The notes beneath the pieces were generated by a model. The model was not told the origin of the DNA. It did no database searches and worked only from the letters and a program-made list of their open reading frames with translations. From NCBI GenBank assembly GCA_031254155.1, contig JAIRVA010000144.1, positions 1 to 16,518 on the forward strand: a DNA stretch of 16,518 nt. The letters are read 5' to 3'. The stretch's first letter is position 1; each line of letters opens with the position of its first letter. A program made the translations under genes and the position numbers. Positions 1 to 6,612 of this stretch are shown here, piece after piece. The DNA is from Propionibacteriaceae bacterium. GTDB taxonomy: Bacteria > Actinomycetota > Actinomycetes > Propionibacteriales > Propionibacteriaceae.

Positions 1-94
1 CCTCTTACGCAAGGCAGGTTTGCCGGGCGACTACTGGGGCCCGGATGTCCGGATTGAGCGGTACGCCGTGACCGCGTACGAGGAGCCACGATGA
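1..94 (+). CDS. amrA: C-terminal fragment of AmmeMemoRadiSam system protein A (AMMECR1 family), cut by the window start
   Basis: An open frame runs from base 2 to a TGA at 92-94 and gives 30 residues containing LLRKAGLPGDYW, then PDVRIERYAV and an acidic end. This looks like the AMMECR1 family C-terminus, which typically has a KAGLP-x-x-W motif followed by a strand rich in Arg, Tyr and Val and a final Glu. The stop overlaps the ATG of the next gene in an ATGA, the usual sign of translational coupling. The downstream gene is the radical SAM member of the same three-part set (AMMECR1, Memo, radical SAM), which independently supports the call. The biochemical role of the AMMECR1 domain is not settled. 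Only the tail is visible, so a Memo fusion further upstream cannot be judged. Confidence 0.72.
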   Translation, partial: LLRKAGLPGDYWGPDVRIERYAVTAYEEPR

Positions 95-1143
95 GACCGC
101 CCGCCCCACCCGGGGTACCCGCCCGCTACTGGCATGCCCGGGAGGACGGCCGGGTCGAGTGCGATCTCTGCCCCCGTCATTGCCGGTTGCGACCGGGGCA
201 GCGCGGGTTCTGCTTCGTCCGGGAGAACGTGGACGGCGGACTTTCGCTCACAACGTACGGACGATCATCCGGCTTCGCCGTCGACCCGATCGAGAAGAAG
301 CCGCTCTACCACTTCCTACCGGGGTCGTCCGCCCTGAGTTTCGGCACCGCCGGCTGCAACCTTGCTTGCCGGTTTTGTCAGAACTGGGAGATTTCGGCCG
401 CGCGGGACTTCGACCGGCTGCAGGTGGCGGCGGGTCCGGCCGAGATCGCCGCGGCGGCGGTACGACGGGGCTGCCACAGTGTCGCCTACACGTACAATGA
501 TCCTATCATTTTCGCCGAGTATGCCCTCGACACTGCTATTGCCTGTCGGGAGGCAGGGATCGCCAATGTGGCTGTGACAGCGGGGTACATCTGTGACGAG
601 CCCCGGCGCGACCTCTTCGGCGCCATGGACGCGGCCAACATCGACCTCAAGAGCTTCAACCCCGATTTCTACCGGCGAGTCGTCGGCGGGCGGCTGGAGG
701 TGATCCTGGAAACGCTCGCGTACGTTGTCCACGAGACCACCTGCTGGGTCGAGATCACGACCCTGCTCATCCCCGGCCTGAATGACTCGGACGCCGAGAT
801 CCGGGCGCTCACCGAGTGGGTCGGCGGCGAACTCGGGTCCGGGGTACCCCTCCACTTCACCGCCTTCCACCCCGACAACCGGCTCCGCGATGTCCCCCGT
901 ACTCCCTTGTCAACCCTCCAACGCGCCCGACAGATCGCCCTCGACGCCGGGCTTCAGTTCGTCTACACGGGCAACGTGGTCGACGAGGCGGGCGGGGCGA
1001 CGCACTGTCCTAACTGCGGGGCGCTCCTGATCCGGCGCCGGGGGTACGAGGTGGAAGTGGTCGGCCTGGCCGGAGGTACGTGTACCCACTGCGGTACCCC
1101 GGTCCCTGGGCGCTGGGACGCGGCTCGCCTGGGGAAGTGCTGA
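91..1143 (+). CDS. amrS: AmmeMemoRadiSam system radical SAM enzyme
   Basis: A 350-residue radical SAM protein. The [4Fe-4S]-binding triad CxxxCxxC is Cys89, Cys93 and Cys96 (GCNLACRFCQNW). An N-terminal cysteine cluster (Cys24, 27, 31, 41, in CDLCPRHC...GFC) and a C-terminal CPNC...CTHC knuckle (about 308-334) are both usual for this family. Length is typical. The start is set by GAGGAG at 80-85, five bases before the ATG, and by the 4-bp overlap with the AMMECR1 gene. The substrate of this family is not firmly known; it acts in the cytoplasm with the AMMECR1 and Memo proteins. The last three codons (Gly-Lys-Cys) and the TGA lie inside the 162-bp repeat starting at 1132, so an insertion appears to have supplied the present C-terminus. 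Family call is secure; reaction unknown. Confidence 0.93.
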   Translation: MRPPAPPGVPARYWHAREDGRVECDLCPRHCRLRPGQRGFCFVRENVDGGLSLTTYGRSSGFAVDPIEKKPLYHFLPGSSALSFGTAGCNLACRFCQNWEISAARDFDRLQVAAGPAEIAAAAVRRGCHSVAYTYNDPIIFAEYALDTAIACREAGIANVAVTAGYICDEPRRDLFGAMDAANIDLKSFNPDFYRRVVGGRLEVILETLAYVVHETTCWVEITTLLIPGLNDSDAEIRALTEWVGGELGSGVPLHFTAFHPDNRLRDVPRTPLSTLQRARQIALDAGLQFVYTGNVVDEAGGATHCPNCGALLIRRRGYEVEVVGLAGGTCTHCGTPVPGRWDAARLGKC

Positions 1144-1293
1144 TTTACGCTGCGTCGTCAGCCGGGTGCCAGGCGGGATGAGATCCGACTACCATATGTT
1201 GTACGTGGACTGGACGTCCACCGCAACATATGGTAGTCGGAGATCGCCCGTCCTGGCGTTCGGATGGCGGCACATGGTAAATCAGTGGTTCCC
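1132..1293 (+). repeat. 162-bp structured repeat, copy 1 (terminal inverted repeats, long apical hairpin)
   Basis: Homologous without gaps to 12079-12240 read on the minus strand; I count 22 differences in 162. The ends are imperfect inverted repeats of 16 bp, GGGAAGTGCTGATTTA (1132-1147) and TAAATCAGTGGTTCCC (1278-1293). Inside is a perfect 17-bp stem (1185-1201 with 1224-1240) capped by a 6-bp stem (GTGGAC/GTCCAC). A further pairing, GCCAGGCGGG with CCCGTCCTGGC (one bulge), encloses it. Positions 1241-1279 are identical in both copies. CCTGG occurs at 1128-1132 and again at 1292-1296, a possible 5-bp target duplication. It could be a MITE-like non-autonomous element or a 3'-UTR structured RNA. 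No transposase gene is in the window. Confidence 0.85.
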
Positions 1294-1297
1294 TGGC

Positions 1298-1918
1298 CTA
1301 GCCCGCCCGAACCAGTACGCCGACCTCGTCCACGAACTCGGCAAAGGTCTTCGGGGTCGCCCCCTGGCCGGCGTTCACGAGGGCCGACTGGACCGGCTCC
1401 ACGACCGTGACCAACCCGTCGGGTGTGTCCTCGACCAGCCCCCACTGGGAAACACAAGAATAGTAACCAGGTTGTGTGGCCGGTTTCAGGAAGAAGATCG
1501 CCTGGTTACCGGCGGGTTTCGTCTGCAGAACCGTGTCGACCGGGCTGAACGGTGCCACGACGATCTTGACGTCTTGGCTAGTCAACTCCCCTTTGATCAC
1601 CGAGTCGGCCCGTACCACCAGCGCTACCAGCGGCGTGGCCGGCCCCTGCGTGGGTCCTGCGGACGGCCCGGTTTCCACGCCCCGCACCCGGCCGGTGACA
1701 ATCACGTCAGCCCGGCCCACCAGCTCCGCCACGGAGGTCGGCGGGTCCGCCTCAAGGGCGTTGACCTGGAGGTGGTGCCAAAACGCCGTGTCATCCACCG
1801 GAGCAGCCACCGGCTGGACCGAGCACGCGCCAAACAACAGTGCCACCGCCAGACCAAGACCGACCCGCAATTTCGGCCGGTGGTTTCCGGGCCGCCGCAA
1901 CGGCATGTTTGCTGCCAT
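1298..1918 (-). CDS. uncharacterised secreted lipoprotein
   Basis: I do not recognise a named family. From the ATG at 1918 the protein is 206 residues: a basic N-terminus (RRPGNHRPKLR), a hydrophobic stretch and a lipobox LFGAC with Cys32, so it should be exported and lipid-anchored. The mature part has a single compact domain. Segments such as ELVGRADVIVTGRVRGVE and VVRADSVIKGEL, then AIFFLKP, are of the kind seen in small actinobacterial secreted beta-barrel-like proteins. An in-frame start at 2014 would add 32 residues before the signal and run through the G-rich tract, so 1918 is preferred. No Shine-Dalgarno precedes the ATG, but CATACT lies six bases upstream, which would fit a leaderless transcript. 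The gene converges on amrS; its stop is four bases from repeat copy 1. Confidence 0.7.
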   Translation of the reverse strand: MAANMPLRRPGNHRPKLRVGLGLAVALLFGACSVQPVAAPVDDTAFWHHLQVNALEADPPTSVAELVGRADVIVTGRVRGVETGPSAGPTQGPATPLVALVVRADSVIKGELTSQDVKIVVAPFSPVDTVLQTKPAGNQAIFFLKPATQPGYYSCVSQWGLVEDTPDGLVTVVEPVQSALVNAGQGATPKTFAEFVDEVGVLVRAG

Positions 1919-1984
1919 AGGTTGAGTATGACAGAAAACGCCCGCGAATGCTATCACTCGCGCGTCCCCCAGCGGGGGCTTCGT

Positions 1985-2001
1985 GGGGTGGGGTGGGTGG
2001 G
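1985..2001 (+). other. potential G-quadruplex with one-base loops
   Basis: Four G runs (GGGG, GGGG, GGG, GGG) are separated by single T residues, with a fifth run of five G about ten bases upstream. This meets the strictest usual G4 pattern. It lies 67-83 bp upstream of the minus-strand lipoprotein ATG, on the template strand of that gene, and on the coding strand relative to the methyltransferase at 2273. Confidence 0.65.
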
Positions 2002-2073
2002 TTAATCCGGCCACGGCCGGCCCGGGTGCAAGCCTGGCCAGGCGGCGTGGTCGCGACTGCGTGTGGGCAGTCT

Positions 2074-2218
2074 GACATGGCCTCGCACCCGTGTGCCTTT
2101 CCGGCGGTACGGTGGCAGGCGTGCGAAGCTATGTCGCCGGATTCCGGGTTACGGGCGACATGGTTTCACACCCGTGCCCCCACCCGTACGGTATGACCCG
2201 CTGGTGCGAAGACATGTC
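2074..2218. repeat. tandem 83-bp duplication of a hairpin; four copies of a 15-bp motif in alternating orientation
   Basis: The motif GACATRGCYTCGCAC or a near match occurs at 2074-2088 (forward), 2121-2135 (reverse), 2157-2171 (forward) and 2204-2218 (reverse). Centres within each pair are exactly 47 bp apart, and the two pairs are offset by exactly 83 bp. Each forward/reverse pair can fold into a 15-bp imperfect stem over a 32-nt loop. The loops share only CCGTG and GTACGGT. So the arms and spacing are kept while the loop has drifted. It could be two tandem hairpins in a leader RNA, or four protein-binding sites upstream of the methyltransferase gene. Confidence 0.65.
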
Positions 2219-2259
2219 ACCCGCCAGCCCGCGTCACTCCGCGCGGGGAGGGTCCCCGG

Positions 2260-2265
2260 TAGTCT
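2260..2265 (+). promoter_or_regulatory. possible -10 element for a leaderless methyltransferase transcript
   Basis: TAGTCT ends seven bases before the ATG at 2273, where a -10 box would sit if transcription began at the start codon. There is no Shine-Dalgarno at a normal distance (only AAGG almost touching the ATG) and no good -35 box. Weak evidence. Confidence 0.3.
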
Positions 2266-2272
2266 ACAAGGT

Positions 2273-3043
2273 ATGGAGTCCCTGGTAGCCCTGGAGGGTT
2301 TGCACGCGGTAAAGCACGCCGTACGCTTTGGCGCCACCCTCACCGACATCCTCACCAGCGACCTGGACAAGGCTCTGACAACGGCAAACGTACTCGCACC
2401 CGACCTCCGGCCCCTGCTCGAGCAGCGGGCGCGGGTGGTGACACCGGCCGAACTCCGCGAGCGGGCGAGTGGGCCCGTCCACACCGGCGTCCTGGCCTAC
2501 GCCCGGCCCCCCGCCTGGACCCTCGCCGACGCCCTTCCCCGAGCGGGCCACCAGCCCTGTCCCCCCGGCCCGCAGCCCTGTCCGTCGGCGGGCCCGACGA
2601 TCCTGTTGGACGACCCGCGGAACTCGAAGAACCTGGGGGCGGTGATCCGGGTCGCGGCGGCGACGGGGGCCGCCGGCGTGCTCGTCCACGGCCCGGCCAG
2701 CGTGACCGACCCCGCGGCGGTCCGCGGTGCCGCCGGGTTGCAGTGGGCCGTCCCCTGCTGGGGGTCGCCCACCCTCCTCGCCGAGCTGGACGCCGTCCGT
2801 ACCCAGACCCCGTTCACACTCGTCGGCCTCGACGCGGACGGTACGACGTTCGACCCCGCCGCTGGTCCCGGTCCCACGATTTTTGCCTTCGGCTCGGAGC
2901 GTACTGGCTTGTCAGAAGAGGTACGTACCCGCTGCGACGCCATTGTCGCCCTGCCCATGCGCGCCCACGTTTCCAGCCTCAACCTCGCCACCGCGGTCGC
3001 CGCAGTCACGTACCTCCGGCTCTACGCCCGCGTTGAAAAGTGA
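2273..3043 (+). CDS. SpoU/TrmH-family RNA 2'-O-methyltransferase
   Basis: A 256-residue protein with the three SPOUT motifs: DPRNSKNLGAVIRVAA (114-129, with the catalytic-type Arg), FAFGSERTGLSEEV (205-218), and SSLNLATAVAAVTYL (233-247). These build the knotted AdoMet site. The N-terminal part (LEGLHAVKHAVRFG, then a Leu-rich region to about 80) matches the RNA-recognition domain of RlmB/TsnR-like enzymes. It methylates a ribose 2'-O in rRNA or tRNA; the exact nucleotide cannot be told. A Pro/Cys-rich insert (about 91-108) carries a short direct repeat, AGCCCTGTCC, at the DNA level and joins the two domains. An upstream in-frame ATG at 2063 would run the protein through the hairpin repeats, so 2273 is chosen. 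The -35 box of the next gene ends just before this gene's TGA. Confidence 0.9.
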   Translation: MESLVALEGLHAVKHAVRFGATLTDILTSDLDKALTTANVLAPDLRPLLEQRARVVTPAELRERASGPVHTGVLAYARPPAWTLADALPRAGHQPCPPGPQPCPSAGPTILLDDPRNSKNLGAVIRVAAATGAAGVLVHGPASVTDPAAVRGAAGLQWAVPCWGSPTLLAELDAVRTQTPFTLVGLDADGTTFDPAAGPGPTIFAFGSERTGLSEEVRTRCDAIVALPMRAHVSSLNLATAVAAVTYLRLYARVEK

Positions 3044-3061
3044 GTCCGCGCCCTTTAAACT
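3033..3061 (+). promoter_or_regulatory. sigma70-type promoter of the lipoprotein at 3084
   Basis: TTGAAA (3033-3038), a 17-bp spacer, then TAAACT (3056-3061). The -35 box lies in the last codons of the methyltransferase gene. The start point would be near 3067, followed by a very short leader with AGGAGG at 3072-3077. Confidence 0.75.
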
Positions 3062-3083
3062 GATATCAACCAGGAGGATGGAC

Positions 3084-3971
3084 ATGAAACTTACCCTTCG
3101 GCGGGTCGCCGCGGCCGGCCTGGCCGGTCTGGCCGCCGTCGCGTTGGCCGGCTGTACGAAGGACACCGGCCTGCCGACGCTCGGTACCACGGGCCCGGCG
3201 ACGAGCCTCGACGCGGTCGCCAAAGCGTTCCAGAGCTGCATGACCGACGCCGGGATCAACACCGAGCTACAGCCCAACTACGAGGGCAAACTGACGTTGG
3301 TGACGTACGTCGGCTACCGGGCGTACGTCTACCGTTACGGCGACGGGATCCTGGCCATGAGCGGTTACGACCTCGAGGGCGGCGCGGTGGACCTCCCGCC
3401 CGCGGTGGAAGCCTTCATGACTAGCCACGACACCACGCCCGGCCTGATCCTGGACGGTGTGGACAAGTCAGAACCGTACGTCCAATGCCTCACGAAGTCG
3501 GGGTACGACGAGGCAAGCGCGCAGGGCCAGCCGTCGGGCCTGACCGATCCCCGCCAGTTCCAGGTCCAGGTCGAAGCCAACAACAAGTGGGCCTCCTGCG
3601 CGCGGGACAACGGCTTCCCCACCATCAAGGACTCCCAGATGCCGGCCTCCCTCGACGGCGCCCCATGGCCGACGATCACGCTGCCCGGTACCATCACGCC
3701 GTCCCAGCTCCGCCAGTTGCTCGCCGCCTGCCCCAACTTCGACCCCGCGCAGATGAAACTCATCGAGGAGTGGTGGGCGGAGAATCAGTCAACAGACAAG
3801 CTGCCGGACGGGTACCTCCCCAACCCGGACATCAGTTTCGACATCCCCGACATTGACACATCCAACCCCGACCGGACCCCCACCCCCGAGGAGCTGGCCC
3901 AGGCCGACCGCCTGACCGAGTTGCACGCCATCCTCCAGGAAGGCATCAACGCGTACTACGCGTCCCGGTAG
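3084..3971 (+). CDS. uncharacterised actinobacterial-type lipoprotein
   Basis: A 295-residue exported protein. The signal peptide (MKLTLRRVAAAGLAGLAAVA) ends in the lipobox LAGC with Cys24. The mature part has short Cys-containing units: SCMTDAG, QCLTKSG, SCARDNGFP and AACPNF. This pattern of CxxxxG(F) units ending in a CPN motif is familiar from lipoproteins of actinobacteria, but no function is established. The C-terminus is acidic and Pro/Asp-rich (PDISFDIPDIDTSNPDRTPT) before a final helix. The ATG at 3084 is preferred over the ATG at 3078 because AGGAGG at 3072-3077 gives a six-base spacer to 3084 and none to 3078. It has its own strong promoter. Only 21 bp separate it from the convergent ATP-binding protein gene, and I see no classical terminator there. 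Confidence 0.8.
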   Translation: MKLTLRRVAAAGLAGLAAVALAGCTKDTGLPTLGTTGPATSLDAVAKAFQSCMTDAGINTELQPNYEGKLTLVTYVGYRAYVYRYGDGILAMSGYDLEGGAVDLPPAVEAFMTSHDTTPGLILDGVDKSEPYVQCLTKSGYDEASAQGQPSGLTDPRQFQVQVEANNKWASCARDNGFPTIKDSQMPASLDGAPWPTITLPGTITPSQLRQLLAACPNFDPAQMKLIEEWWAENQSTDKLPDGYLPNPDISFDIPDIDTSNPDRTPTPEELAQADRLTELHAILQEGINAYYASR

Positions 3972-3992
3972 CGGGCACCCTGGGCGTTGGGA

Positions 3993-5408
3993 CTAGGCTT
4001 TCGCGTTTCCGATGACCGCCCGGCCCAGTTCAGTCAGAACATACCGTTGGGTCTTCGCCCTCGGCTTGTCCGGAATGGTACGAACGAGCAGTCCACGATC
4101 CAGCAGCGGTACGACGTGGTTCCGGTAGTTCAGGTAAGCGTCAGCAAGACCCGCCGCGGCCAGAAGAGAGGCGCGCGGCACGGGAGTACGGGCGATGAGC
4201 AACATACTCAGAACTTGCTCATCAACTTGCTCATCAACTTGCTCAATATGATACTCAACCCGCCCAGCATCATCGACACCTGTCGTAGACGCGGGAGGTT
4301 CACCGACCCGAACCGGGAAGGCCGCACTCACCTCCCGCGACTTGACACGGAAGACCGGCAGCGGTTTGTTATCGGCCCGACAAGCCTCTTCGATCTTCAC
4401 GATCCCGCGCCCCCAGGTCTCAATCTGGCCGGAGCGGAAGAACGCACCCGCAATACCAGGGTTGCGCGGCTGGGAGCGGTGTTGCCCCAGCAGGTCGTCG
4501 ACCGTCCAGTCATCTGGCAAGCCGCCGTCGTTGTAGATGATGACCTCGTGAGGAAACACCTTGATCTGGATGGGCACGCCGGTGGAATAGTCGCGGTGGA
4601 CGATCGCGTTCAGTACCGCCTCCCGCATGGCCGCCTGGGGCACCGGAAAGTTCTCGACCCGCTGAATGCCTTCGTAGGTGATGTACGCGCGGAAATACTT
4701 GGTGTAAATCAGGTCCAGCACCCGGTCGGCCAGCGTGATGAGCGGACCGTGCAGCTCATCCTGGAAGAGCAGATCGGCCCCGGTTTCGAAGTAGCCGATC
4801 CTGACCGACGCGCCGCGGACCCACTTCTCGGGGTCGCGGTGGAACAGCAGGATCGCCGCCCGCGTCAGGTACCTGCCCTCGCCGAGCCGCAGACTATCAA
4901 TGAGCGCCGCATCACTGATGTCCAGGTCGGCTTCCGTCAGCCGCTTGCTGGATAGCGCCTTCTGCCGGAACTCCCAGAACGCTTCCCCGTACAGATCGTC
5001 CACGCCGACGCCGGGAACCGGGACGCTGTCCCACGTCCGGCCCTCCTTGCGAAGCATGAACTCGTCTAGCGCGTTGCCGGTCAGCTCCCGATTCGTCGCT
5101 CCCGACCGTACGTAATACTTGCCGTGGTAACTGATCGGGTTCGGGTACGGGCGTACGGTGATGACAAGGTACTGGAGTCCGTCATCGGTCGCCAGGTCGA
5201 CGTCCACCAGGATGCCCATCCCCGAGTTGACCTTGTTGGGGATCTCCGTGAGGAGTTGGCGCGCGTCAGAGACGCCGACGACCGTACCGTTGTCGCTCCT
5301 GCCAATCTCCAAGACCCCGCCCTGGGCGTTGGCGAACCCACAGATCCACTTCAGGTACTCGTCCCGCCAGGACGACTTCCATTCCACATTGTGCGTCTCG
5401 AAGTCCAT
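3993..5408 (-). CDS. AlbA_2/Schlafen-like ATP-binding protein with winged helix
   Basis: A 471-residue protein. Residues 5-110 form an AlbA_2 (Schlafen-like) nucleic-acid-binding domain, seen in FANAQGGVLEIGRSDNGTVVGV and YYVRSGATNREL. Residues 255-345 match the RecG-like C-terminal ATP-binding domain (REAVLNAIVHRDY, IYNDGGLP, FRSGQIETWGRGI). A C-terminal winged helix (about 398-465) follows. Just before it comes a DEQVDEQV repeat (388-399), common in this family, encoded by 12-bp units. Members are annotated as transcriptional regulators or putative DNA-binding ATPases, some in defence or mobile contexts; the role here is unknown. AAGGAGGT lies six bases before the ATG. The gene is 81 bp downstream of homoserine dehydrogenase on the same strand, and a weak TAGACT -10 at 5430-5435 could give it a separate start. 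Confidence 0.87.
   Translation of the reverse strand: MDFETHNVEWKSSWRDEYLKWICGFANAQGGVLEIGRSDNGTVVGVSDARQLLTEIPNKVNSGMGILVDVDLATDDGLQYLVITVRPYPNPISYHGKYYVRSGATNRELTGNALDEFMLRKEGRTWDSVPVPGVGVDDLYGEAFWEFRQKALSSKRLTEADLDISDAALIDSLRLGEGRYLTRAAILLFHRDPEKWVRGASVRIGYFETGADLLFQDELHGPLITLADRVLDLIYTKYFRAYITYEGIQRVENFPVPQAAMREAVLNAIVHRDYSTGVPIQIKVFPHEVIIYNDGGLPDDWTVDDLLGQHRSQPRNPGIAGAFFRSGQIETWGRGIVKIEEACRADNKPLPVFRVKSREVSAAFPVRVGEPPASTTGVDDAGRVEYHIEQVDEQVDEQVLSMLLIARTPVPRASLLAAAGLADAYLNYRNHVVPLLDRGLLVRTIPDKPRAKTQRYVLTELGRAVIGNAKA
4212..4245 (-). repeat. 12-bp tandem repeat inside the ATP-binding protein gene
   Basis: AACTTGCTCATC occurs 2.8 times in perfect tandem on the plus strand and encodes Asp-Glu-Gln-Val units. 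A gain or loss of units would stay in frame and change only linker length before the winged helix. Confidence 0.9.
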
Positions 5409-5429
5409 CCGCCACCTCCTTCGGCTCGC

Positions 5430-5435
5430 AGTCTA
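5430..5435 (-). promoter_or_regulatory. possible -10 box upstream of the ATP-binding protein
   Basis: TAGACT on the minus strand, about 15-20 bases before the Shine-Dalgarno site; no recognisable -35 box. The 81-bp gap would also allow readthrough from homoserine dehydrogenase. Confidence 0.3.
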
Positions 5436-5489
5436 CAACGGGCTTCCGACATTTCTGGGTGGTCGTACGGTCGTACGGTCTCCGTAGCG

Positions 5490-6524
5490 TTAGGCCCGGG
5501 AGTCGTGGATGGCGATGATGTCGGAGAGGAGGGCGTACGCGGTCTCCCGCCGCCCGGCGCCCGGCCCGGAGATGGTGACCTGGCCCAGGAAATCCGTGTC
5601 GAACATCAGCGCGTTGGTGACCCCGGTGATCCCGGCCAGCGGGTGATCCGACCCGAGCATCTGGGGCGCCACCGACGCGGTCACGCGCCCGTCCTCGCCC
5701 CGGACCGCCTGGCCGATCAGTTTCCACTTGGTACCCTGCGCCGCCGCTGCGGCGACCAGCTCGGGGGTGATGCCGGTGATCCCCGTCAGAGGGATGTCCG
5801 CCGGCGCCAAGACCACGCCGAAAAGGGCTTCGACAAGTACCATCACCTTGAGCCGGACGTCGGAACCGCCGATGTCGGCGGTCGGGTTGGCCTCCGCGTA
5901 CCCCCGCTCCTGTGCCTCCCGGATCGCCTCCGCCTGCCCCATCCCGGCCTCGAGGCGGCCCAGGATGTAGTTGCTTGTCCCGTTCAGGATCCCGGAGAAA
6001 CCGCGCATCCCGACCCCGCGGAGAGGGCCGGCGGCGAGGCGCAGCACCGGCGTACCGCTCATGACCGCGCCCTCGTACTCGAACCGGACCCCGTTTTGCC
6101 GGGCCAGTTCCCGGAGCTCGCGCGCGGCGAAGGCAGCCGGACCCTTGTTCGTTGTACAGACCGAGCGTCCCGCCGCCAGCGCCCACCGGACGTGGTCGAG
6201 GGCGGGTTGGCCGTTGTTCGGGTTGGTGAAGGTCGCCTCGGCGATGATGTCGGCCGGAGCGGTACGAATGACAGTTTCATTGTCGCACTCCGCCGTACCG
6301 CCGAGGCCCACAAACGTCTCCCCGGGCGCCAGGGCCAGGACGGCGTCGAGGTCGATCCCGCCCGCGTCGACCAGTGCGCCGAACCGCAGATCCGTGATCG
6401 CGGTCACCGTGAGGGTGAAGCCGAGGTCGCGGGCGATGGTGCTCCCGGTAGTCCGGATCACCTCGGCCAGCGTACGGTTCACGTTACCAAACCCGATAAG
6501 GGCAATGTTGTAGTTGATTGTCAT
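5490..6524 (-). CDS. hom: homoserine dehydrogenase, short form without ACT domain
   Basis: 344 residues. This enzyme reduces aspartate semialdehyde to homoserine with NAD(P)H, the branch point to threonine, methionine and isoleucine. Visible parts: nucleotide-binding GFGNVN (11-16), TTNKGP with Lys127, GILNGTSNYIL (178-188), and GYAEANPTADIGGSDVRLK (208-226) with the catalytic-type Glu211, Asp222 and Lys226. The C-terminal GAGRRETAYALLSDI (322-336) closes the catalytic domain. There is no C-terminal ACT domain, so feedback control by threonine through that domain is not expected. The family's usual EADP is EANP here. AGGAGGT lies six bases before the ATG. No threonine or methionine genes are adjacent; the neighbours are a surface-protein gene 88 bp upstream and the AlbA_2 protein downstream. 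Only a poor -10 (TAGGAT, 6557-6562) is seen. Confidence 0.93.
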   Translation of the reverse strand: MTINYNIALIGFGNVNRTLAEVIRTTGSTIARDLGFTLTVTAITDLRFGALVDAGGIDLDAVLALAPGETFVGLGGTAECDNETVIRTAPADIIAEATFTNPNNGQPALDHVRWALAAGRSVCTTNKGPAAFAARELRELARQNGVRFEYEGAVMSGTPVLRLAAGPLRGVGMRGFSGILNGTSNYILGRLEAGMGQAEAIREAQERGYAEANPTADIGGSDVRLKVMVLVEALFGVVLAPADIPLTGITGITPELVAAAAAQGTKWKLIGQAVRGEDGRVTASVAPQMLGSDHPLAGITGVTNALMFDTDFLGQVTISGPGAGRRETAYALLSDIIAIHDSRA

Positions 6525-6612
6525 GGGAGCACCTCCTGTTCGTAGTCAGTGATGCTATCCTAGACGATTCACCCCAAGCCATGTGCAGTCATCCCGCCCG
6601 CCGGACACGCGT

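Larger units (their letters stand above)
1919..2272. other. divergent intergenic region, 354 bp, rich in DNA and RNA structure
   Basis: No convincing gene. Starting from the lipoprotein side it holds CCCCC-AGC-GGGGG near 1966-1978, the G-rich run at 1985-2001, the inverted repeat CCGGCC/GGCCGG (2007-2020), the 12-bp palindrome GCCTGGCCAGGC (2032-2043), and the two tandem hairpin units at 2074-2218. Frames through it have no start or codon pattern matching the neighbours. Confidence 0.6.

Noticed and set aside
1178..1293. A shared short open frame across both repeat copies, containing RRSPVLAFGWRHMV
   Set aside because: The frame is open in both copies, but outside the identical DNA block the differences are mostly amino-acid changing and follow base pairing, so structure and not protein explains the conservation.
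1166..2005. Plus-strand 279-codon frame from the repeat through the lipoprotein region
   Set aside because: Starts inside the repeat and runs antisense to a gene with a lipobox signal; Arg/His-rich composition is typical of a shadow.
2074..2218. CRISPR array
   Set aside because: Only two pairs of imperfect inverted motifs, no regular direct repeats with spacers and no cas genes.
2063..2272. N-terminal extension of the RNA methyltransferase
   Set aside because: The extension would translate the hairpin repeats and has no family similarity; the family start LEGLHAVKHA matches the ATG at 2273.
3972..3992. Bidirectional terminator between the convergent genes
   Set aside because: Only 21 bp with no stable stem or T tract visible.
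5124..6545. Plus-strand 473-codon frame over homoserine dehydrogenase
   Set aside because: Opposite-strand shadow of a clear enzyme gene, with low-complexity composition.
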